Assembly (NCBI RefSeq): GCF_022605725.1
Contig: NC_065551.1
Coordinates: forward strand, 3,224,001-3,288,000
Length of the DNA stretch: 64,000 bases
Origin: Anthonomus grandis grandis
Taxonomy: Eukaryota > Arthropoda > Insecta > Coleoptera > Curculionidae
Reading direction: 5' to 3'
In this document: positions 33,541-46,030 of the stretch, one piece after another
How positions within the stretch are numbered: position 1 is the first letter of the stretch
How the letters are laid out: every line of letters starts with the position of its first letter
The notes under the pieces: generated by a model
Seen by the model: the letters and a program-made list of their open reading frames with translations, nothing else
Told to the model about the DNA's origin: nothing
The model's database searches: none
Position numbers and translations under genes: made by a program

Positions 33541-35224
33541 TATTAACTCATTATGAGCTTGAATTTCGGTAATAAACTAATTTCGTAAGTTTAAATTCAG
33601 TATCCGAAGAGCATTTCTCGCACAGTAGGTACTACTTGTAGAAAGACGTAGAGTAAAGGGACGACGTTGGACGTGTGAAGTTAGGGCATAGAATGAATTT
33701 CAGGCTGTTTCACTGACGAATCTTATTTTGCACTTAACTCTAAATAAATAAATAAAAATATGTTTATTCATGTACAAAATGGATATATAGATACATAGAA
33801 ATACAAAACAAAAATTATATGAATAAACAGTTTACTTTGGAAGTGGTCCACTTGTGAAAAAAAAGTCTCAAGATATTTAATTTCCTTTAGTCTTTTCTCC
33901 TGGATGCGATTTGGAAAGTTATAATTTTGGAATGAAATAGTAAATTTTGGGATAAAGTCACATTTCACAATTTTTCTCTTCTTGACAATTCTAGACCTAA
34001 ATACATAATTTTAAAAATTACCTCATGTAATACTTTTTATATGATTTGAAATTCGATTCTATAACTAATTTACCAATGACCTTATATGATCTCCGTATTA
34101 CACATTTTTTATAACTTTATTTCTTGTCCGGTGTGGATGTTAGTACACAGAAAAAAATAGTACTTGATTTAAATAAATATAAAGATCTATCAACAAAATA
34201 TACATATTTTTTGCTATGTCGCAACAACACACGTATATAAATTAATTTGAGAATTTATTGATTAATTTTAACACAGTTTATTTCACAAAAACACACACAC
34301 GTTTAAACCTAAATTATAATCAAGTACTAATTTAGTTAAAGCATAATTTCCATGTGTTTGGAAGAAATATGCCAACATTTTTGAAATACTCATACCAAAT
34401 AAATATATGTTTATTTACCAAAAATTACTAGTTTAATTCAATATTGATATGTTTGATCCAAATAAATGGTATCTTTAAATCAATGAATAAAATATTTATG
34501 ACAAATAAATATATATTTGAACACATAATATGGCTCGTTATAGTCAGTATATTTCATTTAACTATTTCAACTAATTAGTATTAAATCACCTAATACATAA
34601 AAATAAATAAATCGCGTATCTGGAAAAAACTTATCCAATTTCGGCTATTTTGTCAATCTAAGGTTAAAATCACATGTTAAGGTAGGTAAAAAATTATTTA
34701 TACTAACATAGAAGATCAATGTTAACCCGATATGTTTTTTTTGCATAAATTATTGATTCAAAAATGAATTGAATTAAGAATTCAAAATTTGAATTGATAA
34801 GTTCAACAGTTTCCATCTAGATTAGTAAAATTAGACTTTGGAAGTTTAGTGTATTATTTACTTTAAATATAGTAAATAATACACTAAAATAAACGTAAAT
34901 AGATATTTCGTAACAAGAATAGTGTTTTGTGTCCAAACAGTTTTTCCAAATCAAATTATTATTTATATAATATTTATAGTTTTTTTTAAATATTTGTCTT
35001 GAATGCTAATTAATTAGTTGAGTGCTTTAAGATGGGTATGGTTATACCGTATACTTTTTTTTAAGCGGGTTGCTACAGAAAAGAAATAAAAATATTTAAT
35101 TCAGAAACTAAAAATTTATATTACACATTTAAAAGTTTACAAAACGTAAAAACTTTAGTATGTATACCTACGTACAAATATATGGTATACAACATAAACG
35201 ATAATAACAAAAACGTAAATTCTA
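33541..35224. other. PFKFB intron 1, AT-rich, no gene
   Basis: Very AT-rich. AAATAAATAAATA near 33745, with a minus-strand open frame behind it, may be a LINE tail. The only clear structure is the hairpin at 34845-34888. Confidence 0.4.
34845..34888. repeat. Perfect 18-bp hairpin
   Basis: TTTAGTGTATTATTTACT, 8-base spacer TTAAATAT, then the exact reverse complement. Isolated in non-coding DNA. Confidence 0.9.
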
Positions 35225-35838
35225 CAGGGTGGTCCGGTTTCGATGGCGGAAAATTAAATGGCCGACGGAGAACGAAAAAATAATAAGTTTGCTATTATAA
35301 ATAATATTCAGAAAAAAATACAAAAAATTACAAAAATTACAGGGTGTCAAAATTCTAATTAAAAAATATTTTTTTTTTATTAGAATTAAACACTTTAGAT
35401 ATTTTAAAGAAATTTGGCACTGGTGATGATGCTGAAAAGAGAGTAAGATTTTGTCAGTGGCTTTTAAACTCAACAGAGGAAAATCCCGACTTTTTACACA
35501 AGATACTTTGGACGGATGAGTCTTGTTTTACAAGACGCGGAGTGATAAATTTTCATAACATTCATGTTTGGGCACAACAGAATCCTCATGCAATTCGGCC
35601 AAGATCGTTTCAAAATGAATTTTCCGTTAATGTTTGGTTGGGCGTTATTCGTGATAATGTTTGTGGTTCGCATTTCCTACCTCCAAGGCTAAACGCACAA
35701 CTATTTCTGGAGTTTTTAAATAATAGTTCAGAAGAGTTAGAGAAACATTTTTCGAATATTATTTATAATAGTAAACTTATTATTTTTTCGTTCTCCGTCG
35801 GCCATTTAATTTTCCGCCATCGAAACTGGACCACCCTG
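35225..35838 (+). mobile_element. MITE with ~86-bp inverted repeats and a transposase scrap
   Basis: Left end CAGGGTGGTCCGGTTTCGAT at 35225 and the reversed right end CAGGGTGGTCCAGTTTCGAT at 35838. The ~86-bp arms differ at about two positions, and TA flanks both sides (35223-35224 and 35839-35840). The core (about 35400-35740) encodes ILWTDESCFTRRGVINFHNI and NEFSVNVWLGVIRDNVCG, a middle piece of the DUF4817-type transposase. This shows the MITE arose by deletion of a full element like the one at 51.16-53.48 kb. Confidence 0.9.
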
Positions 35839-36169
35839 TATAGAACATTTTAAATATCAGAACTTGTAATACCGTTTACAGGGTGACCGATGACTTTGAT
35901 TATGATGTATGCTACATATTTTAGGAGAATGACAAAATCAATCAATTTAAAATTTGGAAATGTTAAATAGTAGTAAAAATTATTTCCTAAAAATATTTTA
36001 AATAATGCGTTGTTATCGCTTCTATGTAAAACTGACAATTATTATAAATGGAACAACCTATGTATTACTACATTTTTGAATTATACATAAAATTTCAAAG
36101 AATTTGATGTATATTCATCGGTAAATGTGCATAATTACAAATTAAAACCAAATCAAACCCAGTCTTTTA
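35839..36169. other. Intronic sequence without gene
   Basis: A second CAGGGTGACC motif next to TA at about 35879 looks like another lone transposon end. No partner was found. Confidence 0.35.
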
Positions 36170-37925
36170 AGCAACTCTATCCCCTCGATCCTGATTTTCT
36201 TTGAATAAAAAAACAAATGCCTGACAAAGCCTTGGAAACCCTTTCAGTGTGTGTTAATGGATCTTGGCTACAAGCTGTTTTTACTTCTTGCCTGAAATCT
36301 GCAACCGTGATCCCTTTATACAAGGCTGGTGATTCGGGCGAGCCATCCAACTTTCGTCCGATTTCTTTACTACCTACATTGTCCAAAGTCATCGTAAAAC
36401 TGGTTAAAAGAAGGATGTTTAATTTTCTTCAATCATTTAATTTAATAACTTCTAAACAGTATGGTTGTCAGGAGGCCAGGAGTACTCATGATGCTGTCTA
36501 CAGTTTTCTTGAGGGTGTATATTTTGGATTGAATCAGGGCGGGTTGATGGCGGCGGTGTTCTGTGATCTGTCCAAGGCTTTCGATTGTGTAGATCACCGA
36601 ATACTGCTGTTAAAGCTCGAGAGATGTGGCTTTCGAGGCCTGGCTCTTTCCTGGTTTCGATCTTACCTTGATTGCCTTTATCAACATGTTGTGTGCTCGG
36701 AAGCAAGGTCCTCATCATTGGAAGTTAACGGTGGTGTCCCACAGGGCTCTGTTTTGGGTCCTGTCTTATTCCTGCTATATATTAATGATCTTGTTTAGTT
36801 GAATATCTCTGGTTACTCCACCCTTTTTGCCGACGATATTTCAATACTATGGCAGAACATGGAGATTGGGCGGCTGAAGCGAACAATAGTTGATGATCTA
36901 ATTATCGTTAAAGCGTGGTTTGACTGCAATCGCTTGTGTTTAAATCTGAGCAAGACTCACTTGATAAGACTAAAATGTGATCTCGCGGATTTACTTTTTA
37001 ATGGAGATCTTCCTCAGGTGTCTGTGGCTAGGTTCTTGAGAATCCTTATTGACTGTAATATGCATTTTGAGGAGCATATCCTGGCTTTAAGTAGGAGGTT
37101 CTCTTCGGGATGCTTTGCAGTGAGGAAAGTTGTCACAAACTGGCTAGAACTGTATATTTTTCTTTATTTGAGCCACATTTCCGGTATGGTATACCGTTCT
37201 GGGATGTGCCTAATCAAGGTCTTTTAAATATCCTCCTCACTACTCAAAAGAGTGCAGTTTGATTCATTGTAAATGTTCCTCAAAGAGAATCCTGCAGAAC
37301 GCACTTTGTGGAACAGAGGATCTTGATGCTGACTTCTCTCTTCATTTTGAAAACATCTTCCCTTATTTTTAAAAATCGTAGCAGGCTGCAAGGTCCAACA
37401 CCACTGCATGTGACTAACAGTACTTTGGAGAAGAGGTCATTGTTATATGGGGGTCGAAAAGTTTTTAATCATTTGCCTATTGGTTTAAAAGTAACTAATA
37501 CATTAAGGGCTTTTAGATGATTGCTGAAGAAGTTACTTTTAAGCAAATCTTATCTTGGAAGAGATCTACCGGGTCGTCCTTGAGGATATTGTATAGTTTT
37601 ATGGGTTCCTTTCTTGTTGTGAATGAGGCTAAAGTTTTATATATGTTTTATAATTGGTTTTATAGTTTATGATATACCCTTTATTTTTATACTATAAGTT
37701 TTGCCAGATTTTGATATTTTATTCTGTTTTACTATTTTATAATTCGTTTTATAACTTAAATCATATATAATCAATTTATATTTTACGCCTTTATTGAAGT
37801 ATAATTATTTTTATTCATCTTGTTAAGCTATATTTTGAGTATCAGTAAATATATCATGCTTTGTTAACAAAAATGTATATTTTTTTAAACAATAAAGCAC
37901 TTTTTGACTTTGGCTTTTGACTTTG
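36170..37925 (+). pseudogene. LINE copy, 5'-truncated reverse transcriptase
   Basis: Reads VIPLYKAGDSGEPSNFRPIS and LLPTLSKVI, then VFCDLSKAFDCVDHRILLLK, then VNGGVPQGSVLGPVLFLLYI and STLFADDISILWQ (catalytic FADD). A TAG at 36796-36798 interrupts the frame just before FADD; the frame is the same on both sides. A frameshift near 37140 scrambles the end, and KVFNHLPIGLKVTNTLRAF closes the protein near 37517. The 3' end repeats TTTTGACTTTG around 37903-37925. This tail also ends the LINE at 40.85-42.13 kb, so both are the same family. Confidence 0.85.
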
Positions 37926-38019
37926 ACATCTATGGTTCTTTTTAATTTTTAAGTCGGAACAAAAACGGACCGACCTTATTACTAAAGTATTTGAATAAAT
38001 CAGTAGATCCACAGTCTCT

Positions 38020-38900
38020 AATCCATGTTTGTTTACAAACTTGATGCTATATTTACTAATGCAGAGAAGGCTTTTAACCCTGCGGTTAATCATAAGCTGC
38101 TACTGCAGTAATTAAGAGGCTTTGGCTTCTCAAGTAACCCACTAAATTTCATTCACTCATACCTTTCTAACAGGCAAAGGCTTTCTAACATCTTTCTCAG
38201 ATTTTTTTTAACATAACACCTTACATAACGTCATCAGGTGTCCTTTAAGGTATCAATATAGCACCTATTCGTTAACGATTCAAACTCTCTTATTTGCCGA
38301 TGACAACGTAAATCTTTAGATTGACTTAAACAATTTGGCAAATTGGTTTAAAAACAATATATTATTATTATTATTAAATATAATAAAGTGTTTTTCCATT
38401 ACTTTTACACATCTTCTGACTCCAATTAGTTATTATTACCACTTGCAATTTGGATAAATGTTTAGATCTTGGAGTCACATACTGCAATCTAATCTAAAGT
38501 TTGATGTGCACTATTCACATATAATTAAAAAGGCTTTAAGTTTGCCAGGTTTTATTATCCGGAATACCAAAAACTTTAGACAAATTTCCATTCCTATAAA
38601 ACTCTTTAAAACTTTTGTGAGAACATGCAGCTAGAATATGAAGCTATATATCTTATATTTTCAATACTGATCCTGTGATAGCATGTTGGTCAGATTTAAT
38701 ATTCAGAAACTGTCCAGTTGGAGACTAATTCTGTGTATAATTTTTTTTGTGATGTAGTCAATGAATAGTATATATTATGTATAGTCCAAAAAGTCTAGTT
38801 GTCCACCTTTTAACCGTTACCGTTACATGATTGTAATAAGATATTGGATAGTATAGATCTGGATTTCTTAGTTCTGCATAAAAGAACTTACAAGTGTTGA
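38020..38900 (+). pseudogene. Heavily decayed LINE reverse transcriptase
   Basis: Only islands are legible: DAIFTNAEKAFNPAVNHKLL, then LRGFGFSSNPLNFIHSYLSN near 38.1 kb, and TLLFADDNVNL near 38.29 kb. Many stops and frameshifts. An ATT-rich run is at 38360-38380. Confidence 0.55.
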
Positions 38901-39580
38901 GGGGTAAGCTAGTATGATACACCAACTTTATCATCAATATAGTTTTTAGTATTGTCTAATGAGATTAGTCCCTTTTTATTCAGCAAGATGTAATAACAGA
39001 TTTAATATTATAATGATTCTGCTTTCCATGATATTATGCTTTCCAGGTTAAAACAAAAACTCTAAATCTACAGTATATATACCTATATGTCTACTGATAC
39101 TGCAGCTTTAGAGATTCTTAATGGAACCTGGATTAAAAATCAGTATCGTATCTTAATGGATGGTTTTTTTTAAATTACATTTACGCTTTTCTGCTTTTTT
39201 ACCCTTAATTAATTTATCCGGATGTTGCTGACCGTTCCTTTGGCAGGTAACGTTTTGCGTAGTACCGTAGTCCACTATTTCTATTTTCTGATTATTTTAG
39301 CGTTATAGTATTAAGTTAACAGCAGTTGTGTCGTCATGAGTATAAAAGTTTCTTCTAGTTTCAAAACATTTGAAAAGCTTTCAAGTGTCCCATAAAACCG
39401 TAAGAAAAAAAACAAATTTTCCATCAAAAACACAACAAATAACAGGAAAAACCAACTCAAGGCAAACAATCTCATAACATTTATTTTGTAATTATAAATT
39501 CGTTAGATCACTATTAATATAACATGAAAAATTATCATTGAATATTAATGATTTGATTACATTTTTACTTATGTTTTGTA
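38901..39580. other. PFKFB intron 1, no gene
   Basis: AT-rich with nothing recognised. Confidence 0.4.
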
Positions 39581-40438
39581 CAGTGTGAGTCTGTAACTTA
39601 ATAATAAATTCACTAATTTTTTTTTTCTCAAAAAAATCCTCGGACCTGTCAATTAGTATTTTTATTTGCGGTCTTTTTTGTTGAAAACAAAGTTATACAG
39701 TATGTCCCCAAAATAAGATATGACGTCATCGACGATTTTTTTTAATAGCAACCCTAATTTTTTATTGCGTATATTTAAAGGTCCTGTCAAATTATATATA
39801 TAGTCGCAAAACTTCAAGTTTATGTGATAATTAAAATATTTTGTTTACTCTTCAATTAGTTCTTCTGGTAAAAGCTGTAAATATCTTGCTCCCCTTAGAT
39901 TTTCTTTAATGACAATTAGGCCTATAATTTCTAAATACAAAATAATAAATTACATATCTTGAAAACTACAAGTCACAAAACATTTAAATTTTGCAGTTTC
40001 TAAGTCGATATGCTCTTTAGAAATAAGCAATAAAAGGCATTTTTAAAAAAATCATCGATAACAATTTGTATTTAAATTTTGGGACACACTGTATATTAAT
40101 TTCTCCATAAATCGTGAAAAATGTTCAAAACGATTTTCAAATACGTGTGGGATAATTTATAATAATTTTATAATTTATAATAAATAAAATTAAATAAAAA
40201 AAAGTTTTAAATATCTTGAAAACGGTTAATCGCATAAACTTGAAATTTTGGAAATAAAAAATTAGGGTTGTTATTTAAAAAAATCGTCGATGACGTGATA
40301 TGTTATTTTTGGGACACACTGTATAACTTTGTTTTCAACAAAAAAGAGCGCAACTAAAAATACTAATCGACGGACCCAAGAATTTTTTTCAGAAATAAAA
40401 ACTACTGAATTTATTAGTTAAGTTACAGACTCACACTG
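39581..40438. mobile_element. Composite MITE with nested inverted repeats
   Basis: Outer ends CAGTGTGAGTCTGTAACTTA at 39581 and its inverted partner ending 40438, TA on both sides, arms of about 195-230 bp. Inside the arms lies a second terminal motif, CAGTRTGTCCC next to TA. It is found at about 39700, reversed at about 40092, and reversed again at about 40324. This suggests a second MITE family inserted into, or shared with, the first. No coding sequence. Confidence 0.75.
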
Positions 40439-40849
40439 TATATACAGAGAGAGTCTTTTAAAGTGTTATAATGTATCATAAGTATACGGAGAAACTCATT
40501 TTATGATATTTTTTGACGACATTTCATCCCACACTCTGTATGCAAAAAAAATTAATTGGTTTACTAGTTACGGAACTATGACTAAGTATGTAAGTACAAT
40601 AAAACAAATTCTTAGTACCTATTTTTTAATTATTTATCGTCTATTAAGAAGTTGTTCAAACTGGCCGCCTTATTCGACCTCCAAACACTTTCTTGGAATG
40701 AGTTTCATATTCGCTGTAACATTGTTCGTGTCACTAATAAACAAGCAAAATGAATTCTGTTTTTCATGTCTTTTGCAGGCGTAGGTGCATTAGCCATTAC
40801 TCTATTCTTTATCAATATCAATGTGTGGATCATGGAGTACTGCAGTCAT

Positions 40850-42135
40850 AGGTTGATTTTTACGGATTTAGGGAAGTGGCTTTCAGGTGGTTGAAGTCAT
40901 ACCTGTCTGGTCGCACCCAGAGAGTGGTTGCATCTGGATTTTCTTCAAGGATAACACACCTTAAATGTGGTGTACCTCAAGGGTCAGTGTTAGGTTCTAT
41001 TTCATTTTTATTATACGTTAATGACTTAAAAAGCTCTCTACCACTGCATAGACTAGTGGTTCAGTTTGCCGATGATACTACAATTCTGTGGCATAACAAA
41101 GATCAAAAAGTAGTTAGATCTCTCATAGTAGAGGACCTTCACAAAATTAAAGAGTGGTGCATCTGCAATCAGCTTGTATTCAATGTTGATAAGACTTTTA
41201 TTCGGGGCTTTAAGTGTAATGGGGAGGGCTTTTTGTTTGATGAGCAGAGCCCACTACATAGTGGGGATTATTTTCGATTTCTCGGCCTCTTCATTGATGA
41301 GAGTTTAAGTTTTGACAACCATGTTTTGAGCCTCGCTGCTAAACTTTCTTCTGGTTGTTTTGCAGTCAGGATTGCCAGGCATGAGTTGGGGGGGTTGTTT
41401 GCTCGTTCAGTTTATTTCGCCTTAATAGACTCTCATATCCGGTATGGGTTGCCATTTTGGGGTTTGTGCTCCAAGGGACTCTTTAACATCATTTTTACTA
41501 TTCAGAAAAAAGCATTAAGGTATCTGTGTGGTGTTGGTCTGAGAGTCTCTTGTAAACCTCTTTTTGTAGCTGAAAGAATTTTAACAGTTTTCTCACTCTT
41601 TATATTGGAAACTGCTATACTCATACATAAGTCCGTTAGTCCACCATCCTGCACGATAGTCCATATAATACTCGTTAAGTAAACAACTTATCTCTTCCAA
41701 TCCCCACCTGCTCACTTACGAGAAACTCTCTTATATTTATTAGTCGTAAAATATTTAATCATGTTCCTTTTTCGATTAGGACTGTTACAGACCTTAAAAA
41801 GTTTAGGAGGGAACTAAAGAAATTAATCTTACTAAAAGCTTACTACAGCATTAAAAAGTATTCTAACGACTCATTTTAATATTTAAAATTAATTATATAT
41901 CTGTTGATCACATTTTTTTATTCTTGTTTTATGTTAGTTCTTGCCTTTTCTTTTCTTCTTTTTTTAGTTTTTTCTTTGATGATATGAAATATGCTCCTAT
42001 GTACAATCAAAATGGATTCTGCATCCAGTTTTAAGTCTATCCAAATATCTACTAGTACTGTAAATTCTAGGATTAGGAAGCTTTTAGCACAAGTTTCTAA
42101 ACTTAGCAAATAAAGTATATTTTGACTTTGATAAT
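40850..42135 (+). pseudogene. LINE copy, 5'-truncated reverse transcriptase
   Basis: Open from 40876 to 41682: FRWLKSYLSGRTQRVVASGF, CGVPQGSVLGSISFLLYVND, LVVQFADDTTILWHNKD (catalytic FADD), LGLFIDESLSFDNHVLSLAA, then IDSHIRYGLPFWGLCSKG. The tail continues with frameshifts to FNHVPFSIRTVTDLKKFRRE near 41.8 kb. The 3' end has TATTTTGACTTTGAT at about 42118. It is the same family as 36.2-37.9 kb, and this copy is less damaged in the palm. Confidence 0.85.
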
Positions 42136-43489
42136 CTAACAAAAAGTCAAGGAGGGTCAAATCTGGCAAATGAGCCTGTCAGTCACAAAACATCCCCCTT
42201 TAGAAATGAAAGTGAATGGAGCGAATGTGTCGAGTTGTTTTAAGTTGTCCGCTCGATCGAAAGATGGCGCGGCACGTCGTCGATTTGCTGTACATTACAT
42301 AAGCTATTTTGTTTCATTCATTCTCCGACACTTAGAAGCACTGTATGTTTTATTATGGCTTCAACCTAAGTCTCTCTAAGTACTTTTGATACTCAGTGTT
42401 TTGGTTTGACGATTGGGGGTAGAATGAATTCTGGGCCAAAATGATTGGCACAGACAAAGTGTTCTGTTTGAATTATTTCACCAGTGGTTTCTAAGCAAAG
42501 ATTTTTAACATTAATAATCCATTGCTGTCTATATTTGGCATCTCTTGGAAAAAGGAAGCGGCTAGAATATAGGTCTATGCAGCCTGGGATATAGCATTAA
42601 TTAAGTTTTGCCTTTACGTCACCCACAAACATGGACATTTTATGAAATGGTCTTAATCCCTATTTAATGTTAATAATAAAAAGTTAATAACCAAAGTAAA
42701 AAGTAAAGTTTTAGGTAACACAACACAACACATGACAAAGTATACCACTGGAGTACCCGAGATTATTCGATTAACAAATAGGTAGCTAAATCCTATTTTG
42801 TGAAAAGCACTAATCATGTTTGACAGGCACTGGACACTAAATATTAATCGGGGGAACAAGTATATATTGCTTATTACTTTAGTATCTCAATTAAATGTCT
42901 ACAGCGAAAATATCAGACAACCTCAAAACAACCAGACACGCTCCTTCCATTTAACTTTCTTTTCTAAAGGAGAATTTTCTGTGCTGCCGACTTTAAGTAT
43001 CTTCGATTTTAGTATTCTAAAATTTCAGTAGAAAAAGTACCTTGAAAAGAATAGATTAAGAGAAAAAAATTTGCGGATTATTTGCTTAATTCAACTCGAT
43101 CTCAATCCAATTCAACCAAGTCCAACACACTAAAAAAACTCATATGGAAGAAATAAAAAATCAAGGAACATGTATTGTAATGCTGTCACCTCGCGGCATT
43201 ATGTCAAACGTCAATAAAAAAGATGAAAGGGAATTTTGTCTTTGTTATTTATATGAAAAATAAATGTTCCTTAGAGTTAATTTTTTAATAAAGTATCCCA
43301 ATTTCATATTATTTTTAATTCGGACCGAAATCTAAAAATTACCAAAAAAATAATACATTATGGGTGTCTTCGGTATGATTTTTATACGAAAATAACATAC
43401 AGTTACAAGAAAAGGTAAAAACAGTTTTTTGAATATTATATAAACAATTTCGCGGGTACCGAATTCCGGTACCAGTTTGGTACCGAAAA
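42136..43489. other. PFKFB intron 1, no gene
   Basis: No recognisable gene. A short frame at 42170-42379 and scattered small frames have no family signature. The right part may include the 5' end of the piggyBac element that follows. Confidence 0.35.
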
Positions 43490-45280
43490 CGCTTTTACGG
43501 TACCAAAACTGTTGATATTCCAAATCAAAGTGGTAGTGAAGATGAACATTTGTCAGACGACAACCTTTACGAAAACAGAACACTATTTTCTAAAGTTTTA
43601 TTGGAAGAATCCAGCGAAGATGAACAGATTGAGAGAGAAGTTGAGGATGTCATAATTTGTGAAACCGATTATTCTGTTAGTGAAGATAATGTTCCCCTTT
43701 CAATCCTAGCTACAGCGTACAAGAAAAAGGAAACAAACAAGGTGGTTCTTGAATGGGAAAAAAACATGTGAAGGTAACTGAGGAAGACAAATTATTCAAA
43801 GGAGCTGAATCTTTAGGAACCGATATTTTGAATTTTGATGGTATTTTTGATTTTTTCAAGTTTTTGTTTTACTGATGAAATATTGGTATATATAGCGGAA
43901 CAGACTAATTTATATGCTATCCAATGTAGGCCTGAAAAACCAGCAAATATAAGCAAGGAAGAAATAAATATTTTTATTGGAATTTGCATATACATATGTC
44001 TGTAGCACATCTGCCATCTACTATAACTTATTGGAGCAGTACCTTGGGTATTACTGCAATAACCGAAGCTATGACATGCAATAGATTTGAAGAAATAAAA
44101 CGTTTTATTCACTTCACTGATAATACAAAGCAGCAACACAATCGTGATGAACCTGACTATAATAAGCTTTTCAAAATCCGTCCCTTTTTAGAAAAAATGC
44201 GAGAAAGATACTTACTTGTTCCAAAAGAAGAACATCTTGCAGTTGACGAACAAATTATTCCTACAAAAGATCGATCAACCCTAAAGCAATATAACCCGAA
44301 AAAACCTCATAAATGGGGTTACAAAGTATTTGTACTAAGTGGAGTATCAGGCTTCAGCTGATGATCAGGCTTAAGCTGCATGCTCATCAACCATATCTTG
44401 GAGCAAGTAGTAATGCGGTAGTAAAACTGACAGAGTCAGTTCCAAGGAATCAAAATTACAAAGTTTTTTTTTGATAATTGGTTTACGAGCTTTCCACTAC
44501 TTGTTTATCTCAGCAAAGAGGGCATTTTGCCTCTTGGTACTGTTCGAAAAAATCGAATTGCAGATTGTGATTTTCCTAAGGAATCTGCAATGAAAAAAAA
44601 GGAAGAGGCACAGTTGTTGAAAAAGTGGCTCGAGTGGATGATACAGATGTGTCTGTGGTTTTGTGGTTTGATAATAAACTAATTACTACAGTATCAACCT
44701 ATGTAGGCAGTCAACCTATTTCTGAAGTGCAGAGATTTTGTAGAAAGGAAAAAAAGCACATTATGATCCCTCGTCCAAAGAGTATAGAAGTATACAATAA
44801 TTATATGGGCGGTGTGGATCTTTTGGATTCCATGGTAGGCTATTATAGGATACTAATAAGAAAAAAATTTTACCAAAGAATTTTTTTTCATGACATGTTA
44901 TGTTGTAACAGTTGGATATTATGGAGAAGATCGGTCATAAGTACGAACTCTGACGAATGTTATTTGCCCCTGGCTGAGTTCAAACTTGGATTGGCGGAAA
45001 TTCTAACAAGATCTTATGTAATATCAAAAAAGCGGGGTAGACCTAGTTGCGCACTTCAGCCATAACTAGAATTTAAAAAAAGGAAATATCCCTTTTGCGC
45101 AAATACCAGCCCAAGAAATTCGTCGCGATAATGTGGGCCATCTTCCTGAGTAGTATGAAGATCGCCACAGATGCAAATTTCCTGAGTGTAAGGGTATCCA
45201 AATTACATGTGAAAAGTGTAATGTCAGGTTGTGTTTAAATAAAGATCGAAATTGTTTTCGTCGTTTTTACGTGGCATAAT
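43490..45280 (+). pseudogene. piggyBac-type transposase, broken
   Basis: An acidic N-terminus (NQSGSEDEHLSDDNLYENRT) is followed by GICIYICL near 43.98 kb. ITYWSSTLGITAITEAMTCN and RFEEIKRFIHFTDN follow, then EHLAVDEQIIPTKDRSTLKQ (first catalytic Asp) and HKWGYKVFVLSG. The second Asp block (FFDNWFTSFPLLV) sits near 44.46-44.50 kb after a frameshift, and the third (VYNNYMGGVDLLDSMVGYYR) near 44.79-44.84 kb. A Cys-rich end (CKFPECKG, CEKCNVRLCLNKDRNC) lies near 45.17-45.26 kb. At least four breaks. TTAA-flanked ends were not resolved. Confidence 0.85.
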
Positions 45281-46030
45281 TAAATATTCTTAAGGTTTAT
45301 ATTTAGTTTAAATATTTTTTGATGTATTTATAATGTTTTTGAATAAATACGTTTTCTGGTAATTTTTAGTATTGAAAATACTTCTGGGCGCATGTATATG
45401 GGACCCGTCTTTGAAAAAACGACATGCTACAAAACGAAATGTAACAGTCCGGGTTCAATGACCTGCCTCATCACCGCGATGTCGGCGTTGATCAGGGAAT
45501 AGAGCAAGGTCGTTCGAAGGCCGCAATGAGGTTTGAGTTTTAAGTCAAGTATGTAGGTGAGAGAAATATCATGTGATATCCGATTTATAAGCCATGAAGC
45601 GAATAGGGTGCGTGTTCAGGATTCTTTTATTTTAATTGTTCCTTTCGACAAGACGTGTTACTAAAAAAACTTGTGTATTCGAAAATAAAAGTGTGTGTGT
45701 GTCAATTATTGACACGAGGATTACAAACAAGGGTGGTCTTTTATAAAATAAGTGAAAATAAAATAGGTAAGTCCTAACCAAAACTTGTCTGGGCGACTGT
45801 AAAAACATGATTTTCGTTTCTGAATCTCTAGCTAAGTTCCACCACATAAAAATTTGATGAGTAAACTTATTTTGGGCAAGACTGTACCTGTCGAATGCAC
45901 ACTTTTTATTTATGGAAATATAAAATAAAAGCACTTTAAAATTAAAGTTACCTGTCAAATTGCTTATTTTTCGACGATTTTGACTAAATGTTTTTAATGT
46001 AAATAAATTATAAACTATTTTACTTCCAGA
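45281..46030. other. Intronic sequence before the Helitron gene
   Basis: No gene. A short GT microsatellite lies near 45690. Part of this may be the 5' end of the Helitron. Confidence 0.4.

Noticed and set aside
43813..44139. Minus-strand frame opposite the piggyBac gene
   Set aside because: Shadow of the plus-strand transposase code, which has clear piggyBac motifs.
45440..45530. Possible tRNA gene suggested by GGGTTCAATGACC
   Set aside because: No matching A-box or cloverleaf stems could be fitted around it.
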